Source: an uncultured Ruminiclostridium sp.
GTDB taxonomy: Bacteria > Bacillota > Clostridia > Oscillospirales > Acutalibacteraceae
Length of the DNA stretch: 34,363 bases
Assembly: GCA_902490005.1 (NCBI GenBank)
Contig: CABUCM010000028.1
Span: forward strand, 1 to 34,363
Direction: 5' to 3'
Shown here: positions 7,744 through 16,044 of the stretch, piece after piece
How positions within the stretch are numbered: position 1 is the first letter of the stretch
Layout: every line of letters begins with the position of its first letter
Position numbers and translations under genes: made by a program
The notes under the pieces: model-generated
Database searches by the model: none
What the model was told of the DNA's origin: nothing
Seen by the model: only the letters and a program-made list of their open reading frames with translations

Positions 7744-7802
7744 TTATTTAGGTGTATTTTTAAAAAATTTACGTTTACAGCAAAAGGAAGAAGATAGAAC
7801 GG

Positions 7803-8801
7803 ATGAAAAAGCGTATGAAAAAAACAGCGGCGGTGTGGTTCTCTGTTTTTCTTCTCTCTGTTTTTTTCTGCGGCTGTCAAGGAGGCGATCCTCCTGCCAG
7901 CAATGTGGAAAGCGGGGGAAGCGTCTCCAGTTCCTCCTCTGTCTCCGCTCCGGCGCCGTCCGGCCCTGGCCAGGAGCCCGGCGGGCAGCGGGACCCTGTA
8001 CCGGTGGTATTAACGCCTTCGGCTCCGGGGACAGAGGTGCTGGGAAATGAAATCGTCACCATCGATGTTTCCAATAAAGCCGACGGCTATATGACGGTGA
8101 CCTATCTTGGGGACAACCCTAAGGTGAAGCTGCAAATCAGGGAAGCCCGGGACGCGGAAACAGTTTATACCTATAACCTGCAAAAGGGGCAAAGCGATGT
8201 GTTCCTGTTTTCCTGGGGAGACGGGGATTATGAAATCACGGTAAACGAGAATATTCAAGGGAACCAGTATTCCCAGGCGTTTAAAGGGAACTGCCAGGTA
8301 ACCTTGAAGGATCAGCTGACGCCGTTTTTGTATCCCAACCAATATGTGAAATTCACAAAGGACAGCCAGGCGGTCGCCGAAAGCGAAATCCTGGTTCAGG
8401 GCGCCGACGACGACTTGGAGGCCATCGCCGCGGTTTATGATTATGTGATCGGAAATGTGCAATACGATTTTGAAAAGGCCGAGACGGTAAAGAGCGGTTA
8501 TCTGCCGGTAATTGACGAAACCCTGAGCACAAAAAAGGGCATCTGCTTTGATTATGCTGCGTTGATGACCGCAATGCTCCGGGCTCAGCGAATCCCCACC
8601 AAGCTGGTGGTAGGTTACGCCGGCGATTTGTACCACGCCTGGATCAGCGTTTATTTGGATGGCGTGGGCTGGATTGACAATATAATTTATTTTGATGGAA
8701 AAGACTGGGTGCGCATGGATCCCACCTTTGCGGCGTCGGGAGGCGGCGCCGCGGAGTATGTGGGGGACGGCAGCAATTACCACGACCTTTACTATTATTA
8801 A
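7803..8801 (+). CDS. Transglutaminase-like lipoprotein
   Basis: 332 residues. A lipoprotein-type signal peptide ends in FFCGC. A Ser/Pro-rich stretch follows, then a beta-rich region, then a transglutaminase/cysteine-protease core with the complete triad C248 (GICFDYA), H278 (YHAWISVY) and D306 (MDPTF). Proteins of this fold outside the membrane are proteases or amidases more often than crosslinkers. The ATG at 7803 has AAGGAAG 12 bases upstream; a second ATG at 7815 would only shorten the basic N-terminus. It is 18 bases before the GspF-like gene, so it may process or crosslink products of the pilus-like machine. That link is inferred from gene order. Confidence 0.88.
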   Translation: MKKRMKKTAAVWFSVFLLSVFFCGCQGGDPPASNVESGGSVSSSSSVSAPAPSGPGQEPGGQRDPVPVVLTPSAPGTEVLGNEIVTIDVSNKADGYMTVTYLGDNPKVKLQIREARDAETVYTYNLQKGQSDVFLFSWGDGDYEITVNENIQGNQYSQAFKGNCQVTLKDQLTPFLYPNQYVKFTKDSQAVAESEILVQGADDDLEAIAAVYDYVIGNVQYDFEKAETVKSGYLPVIDETLSTKKGICFDYAALMTAMLRAQRIPTKLVVGYAGDLYHAWISVYLDGVGWIDNIIYFDGKDWVRMDPTFAASGGGAAEYVGDGSNYHDLYYY

Positions 8802-8819
8802 CAGGGGAGGGGACCAAGG

Positions 8820-9860
8820 ATGAAAAATCAAAGAATACTTTCCAACAGCGAAGTTTCCGCGTTTTGCGGTCAGCTTTCCTTAATTGTAAAGGCGGGGATC
8901 TCCTTACAGGAAGGCCTTCTGATTATGGCGGAGGACGATAAGGGAGGCCGGGGCGGCGAGATTATCGAAAAGCTGACAGAGGTGATGGAAGCCGGCGGAA
9001 GCTTTGCCATGGCCCTGAAGGAATCCGGCGAATTCCCGGAATACATGGTGACTATGGTGGAAATCGGAGAGACCGCGGGAAAGCTGGACGAGGTGCTGGA
9101 ATCTCTGCGGGCGTATTATGAACGCAACGACGCCATCTCCCGGAATATCAGAAGTTCCGTGATTTATCCGTCGGTGATGATCGTAATGATGGTGGCGGTG
9201 ATCCTGGTCATCATAATCCAGGTGCTGCCGGTGTTTCAGCAGGTATTTGAGCAGCTGGGCGGTGAAATGTCCCAGTTTGCCCAGGGCCTCATGGGCTTTG
9301 GCGGCATCATCAGCCAATACGCGGTATGGATTGTCGCCGTGCTGGCGGTGCTGATTGCGGCTGTCGTCCTTTTCCGCATGACGAAAAAGGGAAAGGCGTT
9401 CCTTTCCGCGGCGGGCGGAAAAATCTTCCGCAGGCTGAGCCGTGCGGTGGATTCGGGAAGGTTTGCCTCCGGTATGGCGCTGATGCTCAGCTCCGGCTTG
9501 GATTTAGACCAATCCTTAGAAATGACGGAACGGCTGATGGAGCACCCGGGCACCAAGAAAAAAATACAGCAGATGAAAGAACGTATGGACGGCGGCATGA
9601 ATTTCGCCGAGGCCGCGGTGGAGACCGGGCTGTTTTCCGCCCTGCACAGCAAAATGCTGAAAATCGGCCAGCAGACCGGCAGCATGGATACGGTGATGCA
9701 CCAGATCGCCGGGCAATATGAGGAAGAAGTGGACCGGCGGCTCAGCGCCCTGATCTCCGCCTTGGAGCCTACGCTAGTGGCGGTGCTGTCGCTGATCGTG
9801 GGCATGATCCTGCTTTCCGTAATGCTGCCGCTGATGGGCATTATGTCTGCCATCGGATAG
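8820..9860 (+). CDS. Type II secretion/type IV pilus inner-membrane protein, GspF/PilC family
   Basis: 346 residues. Two GspF repeats are visible: residues 10-130 (FCGQLSLIVKAGISLQEGL, then EYMVTMVEIGETAGKLDEVLE) and 210-330 (FASGMALMLSSGLDLDQSLE, then KMLKIGQQTGSMDTVM). TM segments fall at about 120-140, 165-190 and near the C-terminus. This is the platform protein on which the cytosolic ATPase acts in pilus and pseudopilus machines. AGGGGAGGGG lies upstream with about 8-base spacing. The gene is second in the operon and is followed by four small single-TM proteins and a PilT ATPase. Confidence 0.92.
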   Translation: MKNQRILSNSEVSAFCGQLSLIVKAGISLQEGLLIMAEDDKGGRGGEIIEKLTEVMEAGGSFAMALKESGEFPEYMVTMVEIGETAGKLDEVLESLRAYYERNDAISRNIRSSVIYPSVMIVMMVAVILVIIIQVLPVFQQVFEQLGGEMSQFAQGLMGFGGIISQYAVWIVAVLAVLIAAVVLFRMTKKGKAFLSAAGGKIFRRLSRAVDSGRFASGMALMLSSGLDLDQSLEMTERLMEHPGTKKKIQQMKERMDGGMNFAEAAVETGLFSALHSKMLKIGQQTGSMDTVMHQIAGQYEEEVDRRLSALISALEPTLVAVLSLIVGMILLSVMLPLMGIMSAIG

Positions 9861-9869
9861 GAGAACGGT

Positions 9870-10202
9870 ATGAAAAAAGCGTTTGTATCCTATGAAAAAA
9901 GAAAACGGTTCTCTTGGCGGATCCTGCTTCCCATTTTGTCAGTGCTGATTATCGTCGGCTTTGTGATTTACGGCGTGGGCAACGTTTCCCGTTCGGCTGC
10001 CCAGGAGCGGCGGAAGGCCGCCCTGCAGTCGGTGACCCGGGCGACGGTGCAGTGCTATGCCATCGAGGGATGGTATCCACCCAATTTGGATTATTTGGAA
10101 GAAAACTACGGCTTGATTTTAGACCGGGACCATTACGTATACCATTACCGGCTGGAGGGCGCTAACCTGATGCCGGAAATTCAGGTGTTTGAAGAAAATT
10201 AA
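9870..10202 (+). CDS. Small single-TM pseudopilin-like protein
   Basis: 110 residues. A basic N-terminus (about 18 residues) leads to one TM helix (about 19-38). A short helix rich in Ala/Arg then precedes CYAIEGWYPPNLDYLEENYGL, which resembles the start of the globular part of GspG/ComGC-type pseudopilins (amino-acid pattern AxEGxYP). There is no clear Gly-Phe prepilin-peptidase site with Glu at +5, so processing is doubtful. The start overlaps the end region of the GspF-like gene with only 9 bases between them. I infer a structural component of the same machine. Confidence 0.7.
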   Translation: MKKAFVSYEKRKRFSWRILLPILSVLIIVGFVIYGVGNVSRSAAQERRKAALQSVTRATVQCYAIEGWYPPNLDYLEENYGLILDRDHYVYHYRLEGANLMPEIQVFEEN

Positions 10203-10232
10203 CCAAGACCATCACGGAAAGGGGGCGTCGCT

Positions 10233-10724
10233 GTGAAGCAAAAGAGACATGCAACAGATTTGATTTTTGTGCTGTCCCTGTTTTGCCTGTTTACTGTGCT
10301 GTCCCTGCTGGTGGTGATCCAGGGAGCGGATGTTTACCAGGGCATCTCCCAGGAGATGGACGCTAATTACAGCGCCCGGGGGACCGTGGCTTACTTGACG
10401 GAAAAGGTGCGGCAGAACGACTGTGAAGACGGCGTTTCGGTAGAGGAAGTAGCCGGCCAGCCGGCCCTGGTGCTTTCCAAGGCGATCAACGGTTCCGTTT
10501 ATGAAACCTGGTCATATTTGTACGACGGCAGCCTGCGGGAGGTTACGGTAAAGCAGGGCGCTGAGGTCGGGCCGGAAAGCGGCCAGCCTGTGATGGAGCT
10601 GAACAACCTGCAGCTGGAGCTGGAGGGCAGCCGGCTTTTGAAAATCATTGCCACAGACACAAAAAACCGTGTGTATGAAAGCGTCGTGTGCCTGCGCAGC
10701 GGAGAGTTGGAGGTGGCGTCATGA
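10233..10724 (+). CDS. DUF4860-like single-TM protein of the pilus-like operon
   Basis: 163 residues. One N-terminal TM helix (about 10-30) follows a basic stretch. The outer domain is beta-rich and includes YSARGTVAYLTEKVRQND and GSVYETWSYLYDGSL. From memory it fits the DUF4860 family found with type IV pilus-like genes in Clostridia. The layout resembles a GspJ/ComGF-like minor pseudopilin: a long helix, then a domain reporting on a value and sign. The GTG start has GGAAAGGGGG upstream. Its stop overlaps the next gene's ATG (ATGA), which suggests translational coupling. Confidence 0.75.
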   Translation: MKQKRHATDLIFVLSLFCLFTVLSLLVVIQGADVYQGISQEMDANYSARGTVAYLTEKVRQNDCEDGVSVEEVAGQPALVLSKAINGSVYETWSYLYDGSLREVTVKQGAEVGPESGQPVMELNNLQLELEGSRLLKIIATDTKNRVYESVVCLRSGELEVAS

Positions 10725-11137
10725 CGGAACGATCCAAATCCAAAAGCAGGCTTTTCTTTATTGAGATTTTGATTATCATTGTGTTTTTCTCCATCTGCGC
10801 CGGGGTGTGCATGAACCTGTTCGCCACGGCCAAGCTGATCAGCGTGGAAAGCTCCGATTTGACCAAGGGTGTTATGGAGGCGCAGGCCGCGGCGGAAACC
10901 ATTAAGGCAAAGGGGAATTCCCCGGCGCTGGAGGAACTGCTGGGCGCTTACCAGGATGGGGATGCCATCAGGGTGAACTACGACGGGCAATGGAACAAGC
11001 TGCCGCCGGAGGAAACGCCGGTTTATCAGCTGGCGATCCATTTGACAGAAGAGCAGGGGCTTTTGACAGCGGAAATTCAAGTGCTGAAGGGCGGCCAGGT
11101 GATTCATAGCCTGGAAGCCAAGACAGTACAGCCATAG
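10721..11137 (+). CDS. Pseudopilin-like small membrane protein (retains Glu after a hydrophobic start)
   Basis: 138 residues. The N-terminus is SKSRLFFIEILIIIVFF. This mimics the class III prepilin signal, with a Glu five residues into the hydrophobic stretch, but Arg stands where Gly is normally required for cleavage. A single TM helix (about 10-32) is followed by the helical VMEAQAAAETIKAKGN, then a compact domain, as in GspI/ComGE-like minor pseudopilins. The ATG overlaps the preceding stop by four bases. Assignment to the machine is supported by gene order and N-terminal pattern only. Confidence 0.75.
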   Translation: MTERSKSKSRLFFIEILIIIVFFSICAGVCMNLFATAKLISVESSDLTKGVMEAQAAAETIKAKGNSPALEELLGAYQDGDAIRVNYDGQWNKLPPEETPVYQLAIHLTEEQGLLTAEIQVLKGGQVIHSLEAKTVQP

Positions 11138-11144
11138 AGCGGCG

Positions 11145-11612
11145 GTGAACGATATGAAAGAAAAACAGGTCGGTTCCGGCATCGGCGCCGGAGGCATTTC
11201 GATTCTGGCTATTTTTGTGGTGCTGTGCCTGGCTACCCTGGCCGCGCTGTCCCTGGTATCCGCCAGAGCGGACCAGAATCTGGCCGAGAAAAACGCCCGT
11301 GCGTCAGCGGAATACTACCAAGCCGACGCCAAAGCGGAGGAAACCCTGCATAAGCTGCTGACAGCGGCAAAGGCCGGCCCCGGCTGGGAGGCGGCCTTGC
11401 AGGAAGATGGGGTTACCGTTGACAGGCGGGACGGCGCCGCGGTGGCGTCTTACCAGGTGCCGGTAAACGAAAATAAAAGCATTTACGCGGAAATCTCCCT
11501 GGTCCTGTCCCAGGACGGCAGCTTTACCGGGGAGTGGAAGCGGCTGTCTTGGCGGACCCAGGCGGAAGAGGACCCCGCCGCGGAGGACGAGTCTCTCAAC
11601 TTATTGCAATAG
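11145..11612 (+). CDS. Small single-TM protein of the pilus-like operon
   Basis: 155 residues. A glycine-rich N-terminus (GSGIGAGGISILAIFVVLCL) leads into one TM helix and then an Ala-rich helix (NARASAEYYQADAKAEETLHKLL) and a beta-rich tail ending in an acidic stretch. This is the general layout of a GspK-like or other minor pseudopilin. The start is uncertain: GTG at 11145 or ATG at 11154, the latter with GGCGG about 8 bases upstream. It sits between the pseudopilin-like gene and pilT with short gaps. I do not recognise a named family. Confidence 0.72.
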   Translation: MNDMKEKQVGSGIGAGGISILAIFVVLCLATLAALSLVSARADQNLAEKNARASAEYYQADAKAEETLHKLLTAAKAGPGWEAALQEDGVTVDRRDGAAVASYQVPVNENKSIYAEISLVLSQDGSFTGEWKRLSWRTQAEEDPAAEDESLNLLQ

Positions 11613-11627
11613 CTGGAGGAAATATTT

Positions 11628-12689
11628 ATGGAAGCGGAGCAGATTTTAAAACAGGCGGCTCAGGATTCTGCGTCTGACATTTTTATTGTCGCAGGCCTGC
11701 CGGTTTCTTATAAAGTGAATAACCAGATCCAGCGGCAGACGGACCAGCGCCTGATGCCGGAGGACACGGAAGTGATTGTAAAGGAGCTGTACCGGTTCGC
11801 CAAAAGAAGCCCGGAGAACATGCTGAAAACCGGCGACGACGACTTTTCCTTTTCTTTGGAAGGGGTTTCCCGGTTCCGGGTCAGCGTGTACCGCCAAAGA
11901 GGCTCTTTGGCGGCGGTGGTTCGCGTCATCGCTTTCAGCCTGCCCGATCCCGGGCGGCTGGGCATTCCGGAAATTGTCCTGAAGCTGGGGGATAGGCCCA
12001 AGGGCCTGATTGTGGTTACTGGGCCGGCCGGTTCGGGAAAATCCACCACCCTGGCGTGTATTATCGACCGGATCAACCAGACCCGGAACAGCCATGTGGT
12101 GACGCTGGAGGATCCCATCGAATATCTGCACCGCCACGGGAAAAGCATTATCAGCCAGAGGGAAATTTCCATCGATACCGAAAGCTACGCCGTGGCCCTG
12201 CGGGCCGCCCTGCGCCAGGCGCCGGACGTGATCCTGCTGGGGGAAATGCGGGATCATGAAACCATCAGCATCGCCATGACCGCGGCGGAAACGGGCCATT
12301 TGGTGATTTCTACCCTGCATACCCTGGGGGCGGTGAATACCATCGACCGCATCGTGGACGCTTTCCCCCCCAGCCAGCAAGGGCAGATCCGGGTTCAGCT
12401 TTCCATGGTGCTCCAGGCGGTGGTATCCCAGCAGCTGATTTCCTGCAAAGACGGCAAGGTGGTTCCCGCGTTTGAAATCATGCTTTGCAACCCGGCGATC
12501 CGTACCATGATCCGGGAATCCAAAACCCATCAGATTGATTCCGCCATATTCTCCTCCAGCGGCGAGGGAATGGTCAGCATGGATACCAGCCTGATGCGCC
12601 TTTATGAACAGGGCCTGGTTACCGCGGAAGAGGTTTTGCTGCACAGTGCTTCGCCGGATCTGCTGAAAAAACGGATGAAGCTGCCATAA
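11628..12689 (+). CDS. pilT: PilT-type pilus retraction ATPase
   Basis: 353 residues, normal for PilT. It has an N-terminal domain with the D-I-F-I-V-A-G-L-P-V-S-Y opening, a Walker A motif GPAGSGKST (132-140), the Asp-rich Walker B segment LLGEMRDHET (about 203-212), and a His box STLHT. The C-terminal AIRTMIRESK matches the AIRNLIRE signature that separates PilT from assembly ATPases such as PilB/GspE. It is a cytosolic hexameric motor that should act on the GspF-like protein of the same operon. TGGAGGAA lies 8 bases upstream of the ATG. No PilB, prepilin peptidase or PilM/N/O is visible in the window. Confidence 0.92.
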   Translation: MEAEQILKQAAQDSASDIFIVAGLPVSYKVNNQIQRQTDQRLMPEDTEVIVKELYRFAKRSPENMLKTGDDDFSFSLEGVSRFRVSVYRQRGSLAAVVRVIAFSLPDPGRLGIPEIVLKLGDRPKGLIVVTGPAGSGKSTTLACIIDRINQTRNSHVVTLEDPIEYLHRHGKSIISQREISIDTESYAVALRAALRQAPDVILLGEMRDHETISIAMTAAETGHLVISTLHTLGAVNTIDRIVDAFPPSQQGQIRVQLSMVLQAVVSQQLISCKDGKVVPAFEIMLCNPAIRTMIRESKTHQIDSAIFSSSGEGMVSMDTSLMRLYEQGLVTAEEVLLHSASPDLLKKRMKLP

Positions 12690-12720
12690 ACGGAAGAATG
12701 GTTCTGTGATAACGAATATG

Positions 12721-12759
12721 AAAAAAGGCCCCCAGTTGTAGCGCGAAACAGCTGGGGGC
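12721..12759. terminator. Hairpin ending the pilus-like operon
   Basis: 12-base arms (12728-12739 with 12748-12759, one G-T pair) and an 8-base loop. A-run on the 5' side and no T-run on the 3' side of the plus strand. Confidence 0.55.
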
Positions 12760-12845
12760 GTATTGCTTGAGAAGGTAACGATATCAGCGGCAGACGGAAG
12801 AAGTGGAAAATAGGTAAAATTGCGTCAGGTTTCACGCAACGCCCC

Positions 12846-12874
12846 TTGCTACTTTTCCATTTCTGTGCTAAGAT
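12846..12874 (+). promoter_or_regulatory. Promoter of trkAH
   Basis: TTGCTA (12846-12851), 17 bases, TAAGAT (12869-12874). Transcription near 12881 would give a leader of about 105 bases. Confidence 0.6.
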
Positions 12875-12918
12875 GGCATTAAGATTCGGCCTGAATGCCG
12901 GATAATAAAAGAAAAACG

Positions 12919-12947
12919 GCAAAAAGTGAAATGCTTTTTGCTTTTTT
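12919..12947 (+). terminator. Attenuator-like hairpin in the trkA leader
   Basis: GCAAAAAG (12919-12926) pairs with CTTTTTGC (12934-12941), directly followed by six Ts (12942-12947). It lies inside the transcript leader, 37 bases before the ATG, so it could limit readthrough. The stem is AT-rich and may be weak. Confidence 0.45.
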
Positions 12948-12984
12948 CATGCTTGAATATTTGAGAAGCGTTGGAGAATCAATT

Positions 12985-14361
12985 ATGAAAATAGTCATTG
13001 TAGGCGACGGTAAGGTGGGCTTTGCGCTGACCCAGCAGCTGGCCAGAGAGGACCACGATATCGTGGTGATTGACAGCAATAAAATGGTGCTGAAGGAATC
13101 CCAGCAAATGCTGGATATCCAGGTGGTCCATGGCAACGGCGCTTCGCCGGTGGTGCAGCATGCGGCCAACGTGGGGGAAAGCGACCTAATGATCGCCGCC
13201 ACCTCTGCGGATGAGATCAATTTGCTGTGCTGCATTGTCGCGAAAAAGCTGGGTTGCAGCCATACTATCGCCAGGGTGAGAAATCCCGAATATTACGGCC
13301 AGTTTTTCCTATTGAAGGACGAGCTGGGCTTAAACCTGATGATTAACCCTGAGAGGGCCACAGCCAGTGAGATTTTCCGGCTGCTTCAATTCCCTTCCTT
13401 CTTAAAGCGGGACGCTTTTGCTAAGGGACGGGTGGAAATCGTGGAGCTGGTGCTCCGCCCGGACAGCCAGATTGCGGGAAAGCTTCTTTCTGAGCTGTAC
13501 CACACGGTGAAGGTAAAGGTGCTGGTATGCGCGGTAGAACGAGGCGGCAACGTGATTATCCCCGACGGCAGCTTCCGGCTGCAGCCTGGGGACAAGCTGT
13601 ATGTCACCGCCTCATCCGGAGATTTGGCCAGGCTGATCCGCAGCTTGCATTTGACACAGAAAAAGGTCAAAAATGTCATGATTATCGGCGGCAGCCGGAT
13701 CGCGGTTTACCTGGCTATGGGTTTAATCAATGAAGGCGTGGATGTGAAGCTGATCGAGATTCAAAAGGAACGCTGCAAACAGCTGGCAGAGCAGCTGCCA
13801 AAGGCCACGGTGATTTTTGCCGACGGCTCCGACCGCTCGATTTTGGACTCCGAGGGGATCGGCCAGACCGACGCGGTGGTAACCCTGACGGATATCGACG
13901 AGGAAAACCTGATCGTATCCATGTACGCCAACTATTTGAAGGTGCCCAAGGTAATCACTAAAATCAACCGTACCGAGTATACAGAGGTGTTCCAGGATAA
14001 GGGTATCGATTGCGTGGTCAGCCCCAAGGAACTTTGTACCAACGATATCGTCCGTTATGTCAGGGCTATGGGCAACCGCACCGGCGGCGCCGTAGTGACG
14101 CTGCACCGGATTGTAGGCGAAAAAGCGGAGGCTCTGGAATTCCGGGCGTCCGAAAGCTTCCGGGGCCTTGGAGGAAAGCTGTCGGAGCTGAAGCTGAAGC
14201 CCAATATTTTGCTTTCCTGCATCAACCGCCGGGGAAAAATCATCATTCCCTCCGGTAATGACACCATAGAAAAAGGGGACACTGTCATTGTGGTAACTAC
14301 GGCGGACCGGTTCATTAATGACCTGAATGATATTTTAGACGAGGAGAAGGGACTGTTATGA
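12985..14361 (+). CDS. trkA: Trk potassium uptake regulatory subunit TrkA
   Basis: 458 residues with the full TrkA architecture: two RCK-N Rossmann domains (MKIVIVGDGKVGFALTQQL at 1-19, and VMIIGGSRIAVYLAMGL near 230), each followed by an RCK-C domain. It is a peripheral membrane protein that gates TrkH in response to nucleotides (NAD(H), ATP/ADP). Longer upstream frames exist, but the ATG at 12985 starts exactly at the first nucleotide-binding strand and has TTGGAGA upstream. Its stop overlaps the trkH ATG (ATGA). Confidence 0.95.
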   Translation: MKIVIVGDGKVGFALTQQLAREDHDIVVIDSNKMVLKESQQMLDIQVVHGNGASPVVQHAANVGESDLMIAATSADEINLLCCIVAKKLGCSHTIARVRNPEYYGQFFLLKDELGLNLMINPERATASEIFRLLQFPSFLKRDAFAKGRVEIVELVLRPDSQIAGKLLSELYHTVKVKVLVCAVERGGNVIIPDGSFRLQPGDKLYVTASSGDLARLIRSLHLTQKKVKNVMIIGGSRIAVYLAMGLINEGVDVKLIEIQKERCKQLAEQLPKATVIFADGSDRSILDSEGIGQTDAVVTLTDIDEENLIVSMYANYLKVPKVITKINRTEYTEVFQDKGIDCVVSPKELCTNDIVRYVRAMGNRTGGAVVTLHRIVGEKAEALEFRASESFRGLGGKLSELKLKPNILLSCINRRGKIIIPSGNDTIEKGDTVIVVTTADRFINDLNDILDEEKGLL

Positions 14362-15806
14362 ACCGCAGAATGATTCTGTATCTGGTTTGTCAGATTCTAA
14401 GAATCGAAGCCATTACGATGATTCCGGCGGCAATCATCGCTGTTGTACAAAAGGAATACCCCTCTTTGATCGGGTTTCTATTCGCTATGCTGGCTATGGC
14501 GGGCGTCAGCTTTCTTTCCGCGGCGTTCAAGGCGCGGAAAAAGGAAATCTACGCCCGGGATGGCTTTTTGACAGTGTCGTTAGCGTGGATCGCCGTATCC
14601 GTATTCGGGGCGCTGCCATTTTGGATCAGCGGGGCGATCCCTAATTTTGTGGACTGCATTTTTGAAACGGTTTCCGGTTTTACCACCACCGGCGCCAGTA
14701 TTCTACAGAATGTGGAAGCTATGCCTATGAGCCTGCTGTATTGGCGCAGCTTTACCCACTGGCTGGGCGGCATGGGCGTACTGGTGTTTTTGCTGGCAAT
14801 TATTCCTATGATGAAGGGGAAAAGCACCATGGTGCACCTGCTCCGGGCGGAGAGCCCCGGGCCTTCGGTGGAAAAGCTGGCGCCTAAGCTTCACGAAACG
14901 GCCAAGATTCTTTATGGCATCTATATCGCTTTAACGATGGTGCAGATCCTGATCCTTCTGGCGGGAGGGATGCCTCTGTTTGACAGTGTGACCACCTCTT
15001 TCGCCACCGCGGGTACCGGCGGCTTTGCCATTAAAAACGACAGTATGGCAGGCTACAGCCCGTTCCTGCAGGGCGTGGTTACGGTTTTTATGGCCTTATT
15101 CGGCGTCAATTTCAATATTTTCTATCTGTTGCTGCTGCGGCAGTTTACCAGGGTTTTCAGAAATCAGGAGCTGCGGCTGTATTTGGGGACCATGATCGGG
15201 TCGATTCTCCTGATCACCTGGAATGTTCTCCCTCAATTTGACTGGAATCCGGGGGCGGCGGCCCACCATGTGGCGTTCACAGTTTCCTCTGTGATGACCA
15301 CCACTGGCTTTGCCACAGAGGACTTTAACCAATGGCCTATGTTTTCCAAGTCGATTTTGGTGGTTTTAATGATCTTTGGCGCTTGCGCCGGAAGCACCGG
15401 CGGCGGTATTAAATCCATACGGGTGCTGATCCTGTTTAAGGAGGCAAAACGGAATATCCGCAAGATGCTGCGGCCCAGATCGGTTTCCGCGATCCATGTG
15501 GATGGGGAAAAAGTGGATGATGATGTGGTGAACGGCGTCCATGATTACCTGACGGTGTATACGATTATCGCGGTGGCTTCTTTGCTGCTGATCGCCATTG
15601 ACAATTTTTCCATGGAAACCAGTTTGACCGCGGTGATGGCCTGTTTAAATAATATCGGTCCCGGCCTGGATCTGGTGGGCCCTATGGGAAATTACGCTAA
15701 TTTCTCCATGGGCAGCAAGATCGTTCTCAGCCTGGATATGCTCATCGGCAGGCTGGAAATTTTCCCCATGCTGATGCTGGCGGTGCCGGCGGCTTGGAAA
15801 CGCTGA
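14358..15806 (+). CDS. trkH: Trk potassium uptake channel TrkH
   Basis: 482 residues, normal length, a polytopic membrane protein. The four pore-loop filter regions are visible: SGFTTTGASIL, ATAGTGGFAIKND, VMTTTGFATEDF and LNNIGPGLDL. With TrkA it forms the potassium uptake system, important for osmotic and pH balance. It overlaps trkA by four bases, so translation is coupled. Two small genes follow closely and may be co-transcribed. Confidence 0.95.
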   Translation: MNRRMILYLVCQILRIEAITMIPAAIIAVVQKEYPSLIGFLFAMLAMAGVSFLSAAFKARKKEIYARDGFLTVSLAWIAVSVFGALPFWISGAIPNFVDCIFETVSGFTTTGASILQNVEAMPMSLLYWRSFTHWLGGMGVLVFLLAIIPMMKGKSTMVHLLRAESPGPSVEKLAPKLHETAKILYGIYIALTMVQILILLAGGMPLFDSVTTSFATAGTGGFAIKNDSMAGYSPFLQGVVTVFMALFGVNFNIFYLLLLRQFTRVFRNQELRLYLGTMIGSILLITWNVLPQFDWNPGAAAHHVAFTVSSVMTTTGFATEDFNQWPMFSKSILVVLMIFGACAGSTGGGIKSIRVLILFKEAKRNIRKMLRPRSVSAIHVDGEKVDDDVVNGVHDYLTVYTIIAVASLLLIAIDNFSMETSLTAVMACLNNIGPGLDLVGPMGNYANFSMGSKIVLSLDMLIGRLEIFPMLMLAVPAAWKR

Positions 15807-15830
15807 CGTTCAATGGTTGGGAGGAAGCCT

Positions 15831-15995
15831 TTGGAAAAGGAAACAATAATCTTATGCCCCTGCAAAAAGAAAAGCTGTCCCCTCTATGGGGATTGCGAAG
15901 CGTGCAGGGCCCATCACGAAAAAAACGGCAGATACGCGCCTTATTGTGAGAAAAAGGCAAAGAAGCGGGAACACCCCGGCGGGCGGGAAGCCTGA
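15831..15995 (+). CDS. Small Cys-rich putative metal-binding protein
   Basis: 54 residues with CPCKKKSCPLYGDCEACRAHH and a later PYC: six cysteines in a compact pattern, plus a His pair, suggesting zinc or iron-sulfur binding. The open frame extends to an ATG at 15813, but only the TTG at 15831 has a well-placed site (GGGAGG, 15819-15824, 6-base spacing). It is downstream of trkH by 24 bases and before the DUF6054-like gene. I recall similar small proteins in Clostridia annotated as hypothetical. No function known. Confidence 0.7.
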   Translation: MEKETIILCPCKKKSCPLYGDCEACRAHHEKNGRYAPYCEKKAKKREHPGGREA

Positions 15996-16044
15996 AGAAA
16001 GCGCCGTGGGGAGGTTTCACCTGTTTTCTGATAGGAGGGAGCTT

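Noticed and set aside
7576..7797. Plus-strand 73-residue open frame
   Set aside because: It spans the long hairpin at 7585-7638 and the promoter region, with a low-complexity, unfamiliar protein and no ribosome site.
8010..8831. Minus-strand 273-residue open frame
   Set aside because: Antisense shadow of the transglutaminase gene, which has a complete catalytic triad.
11646..12644. Minus-strand 332-residue open frame
   Set aside because: It is an antisense shadow of pilT, whose motifs are complete on the plus strand.
12881..12984. c-di-AMP (ydaO-type) riboswitch before trkA
   Set aside because: The leader is too short and lacks the conserved core; only a simple hairpin with a T-run is seen.
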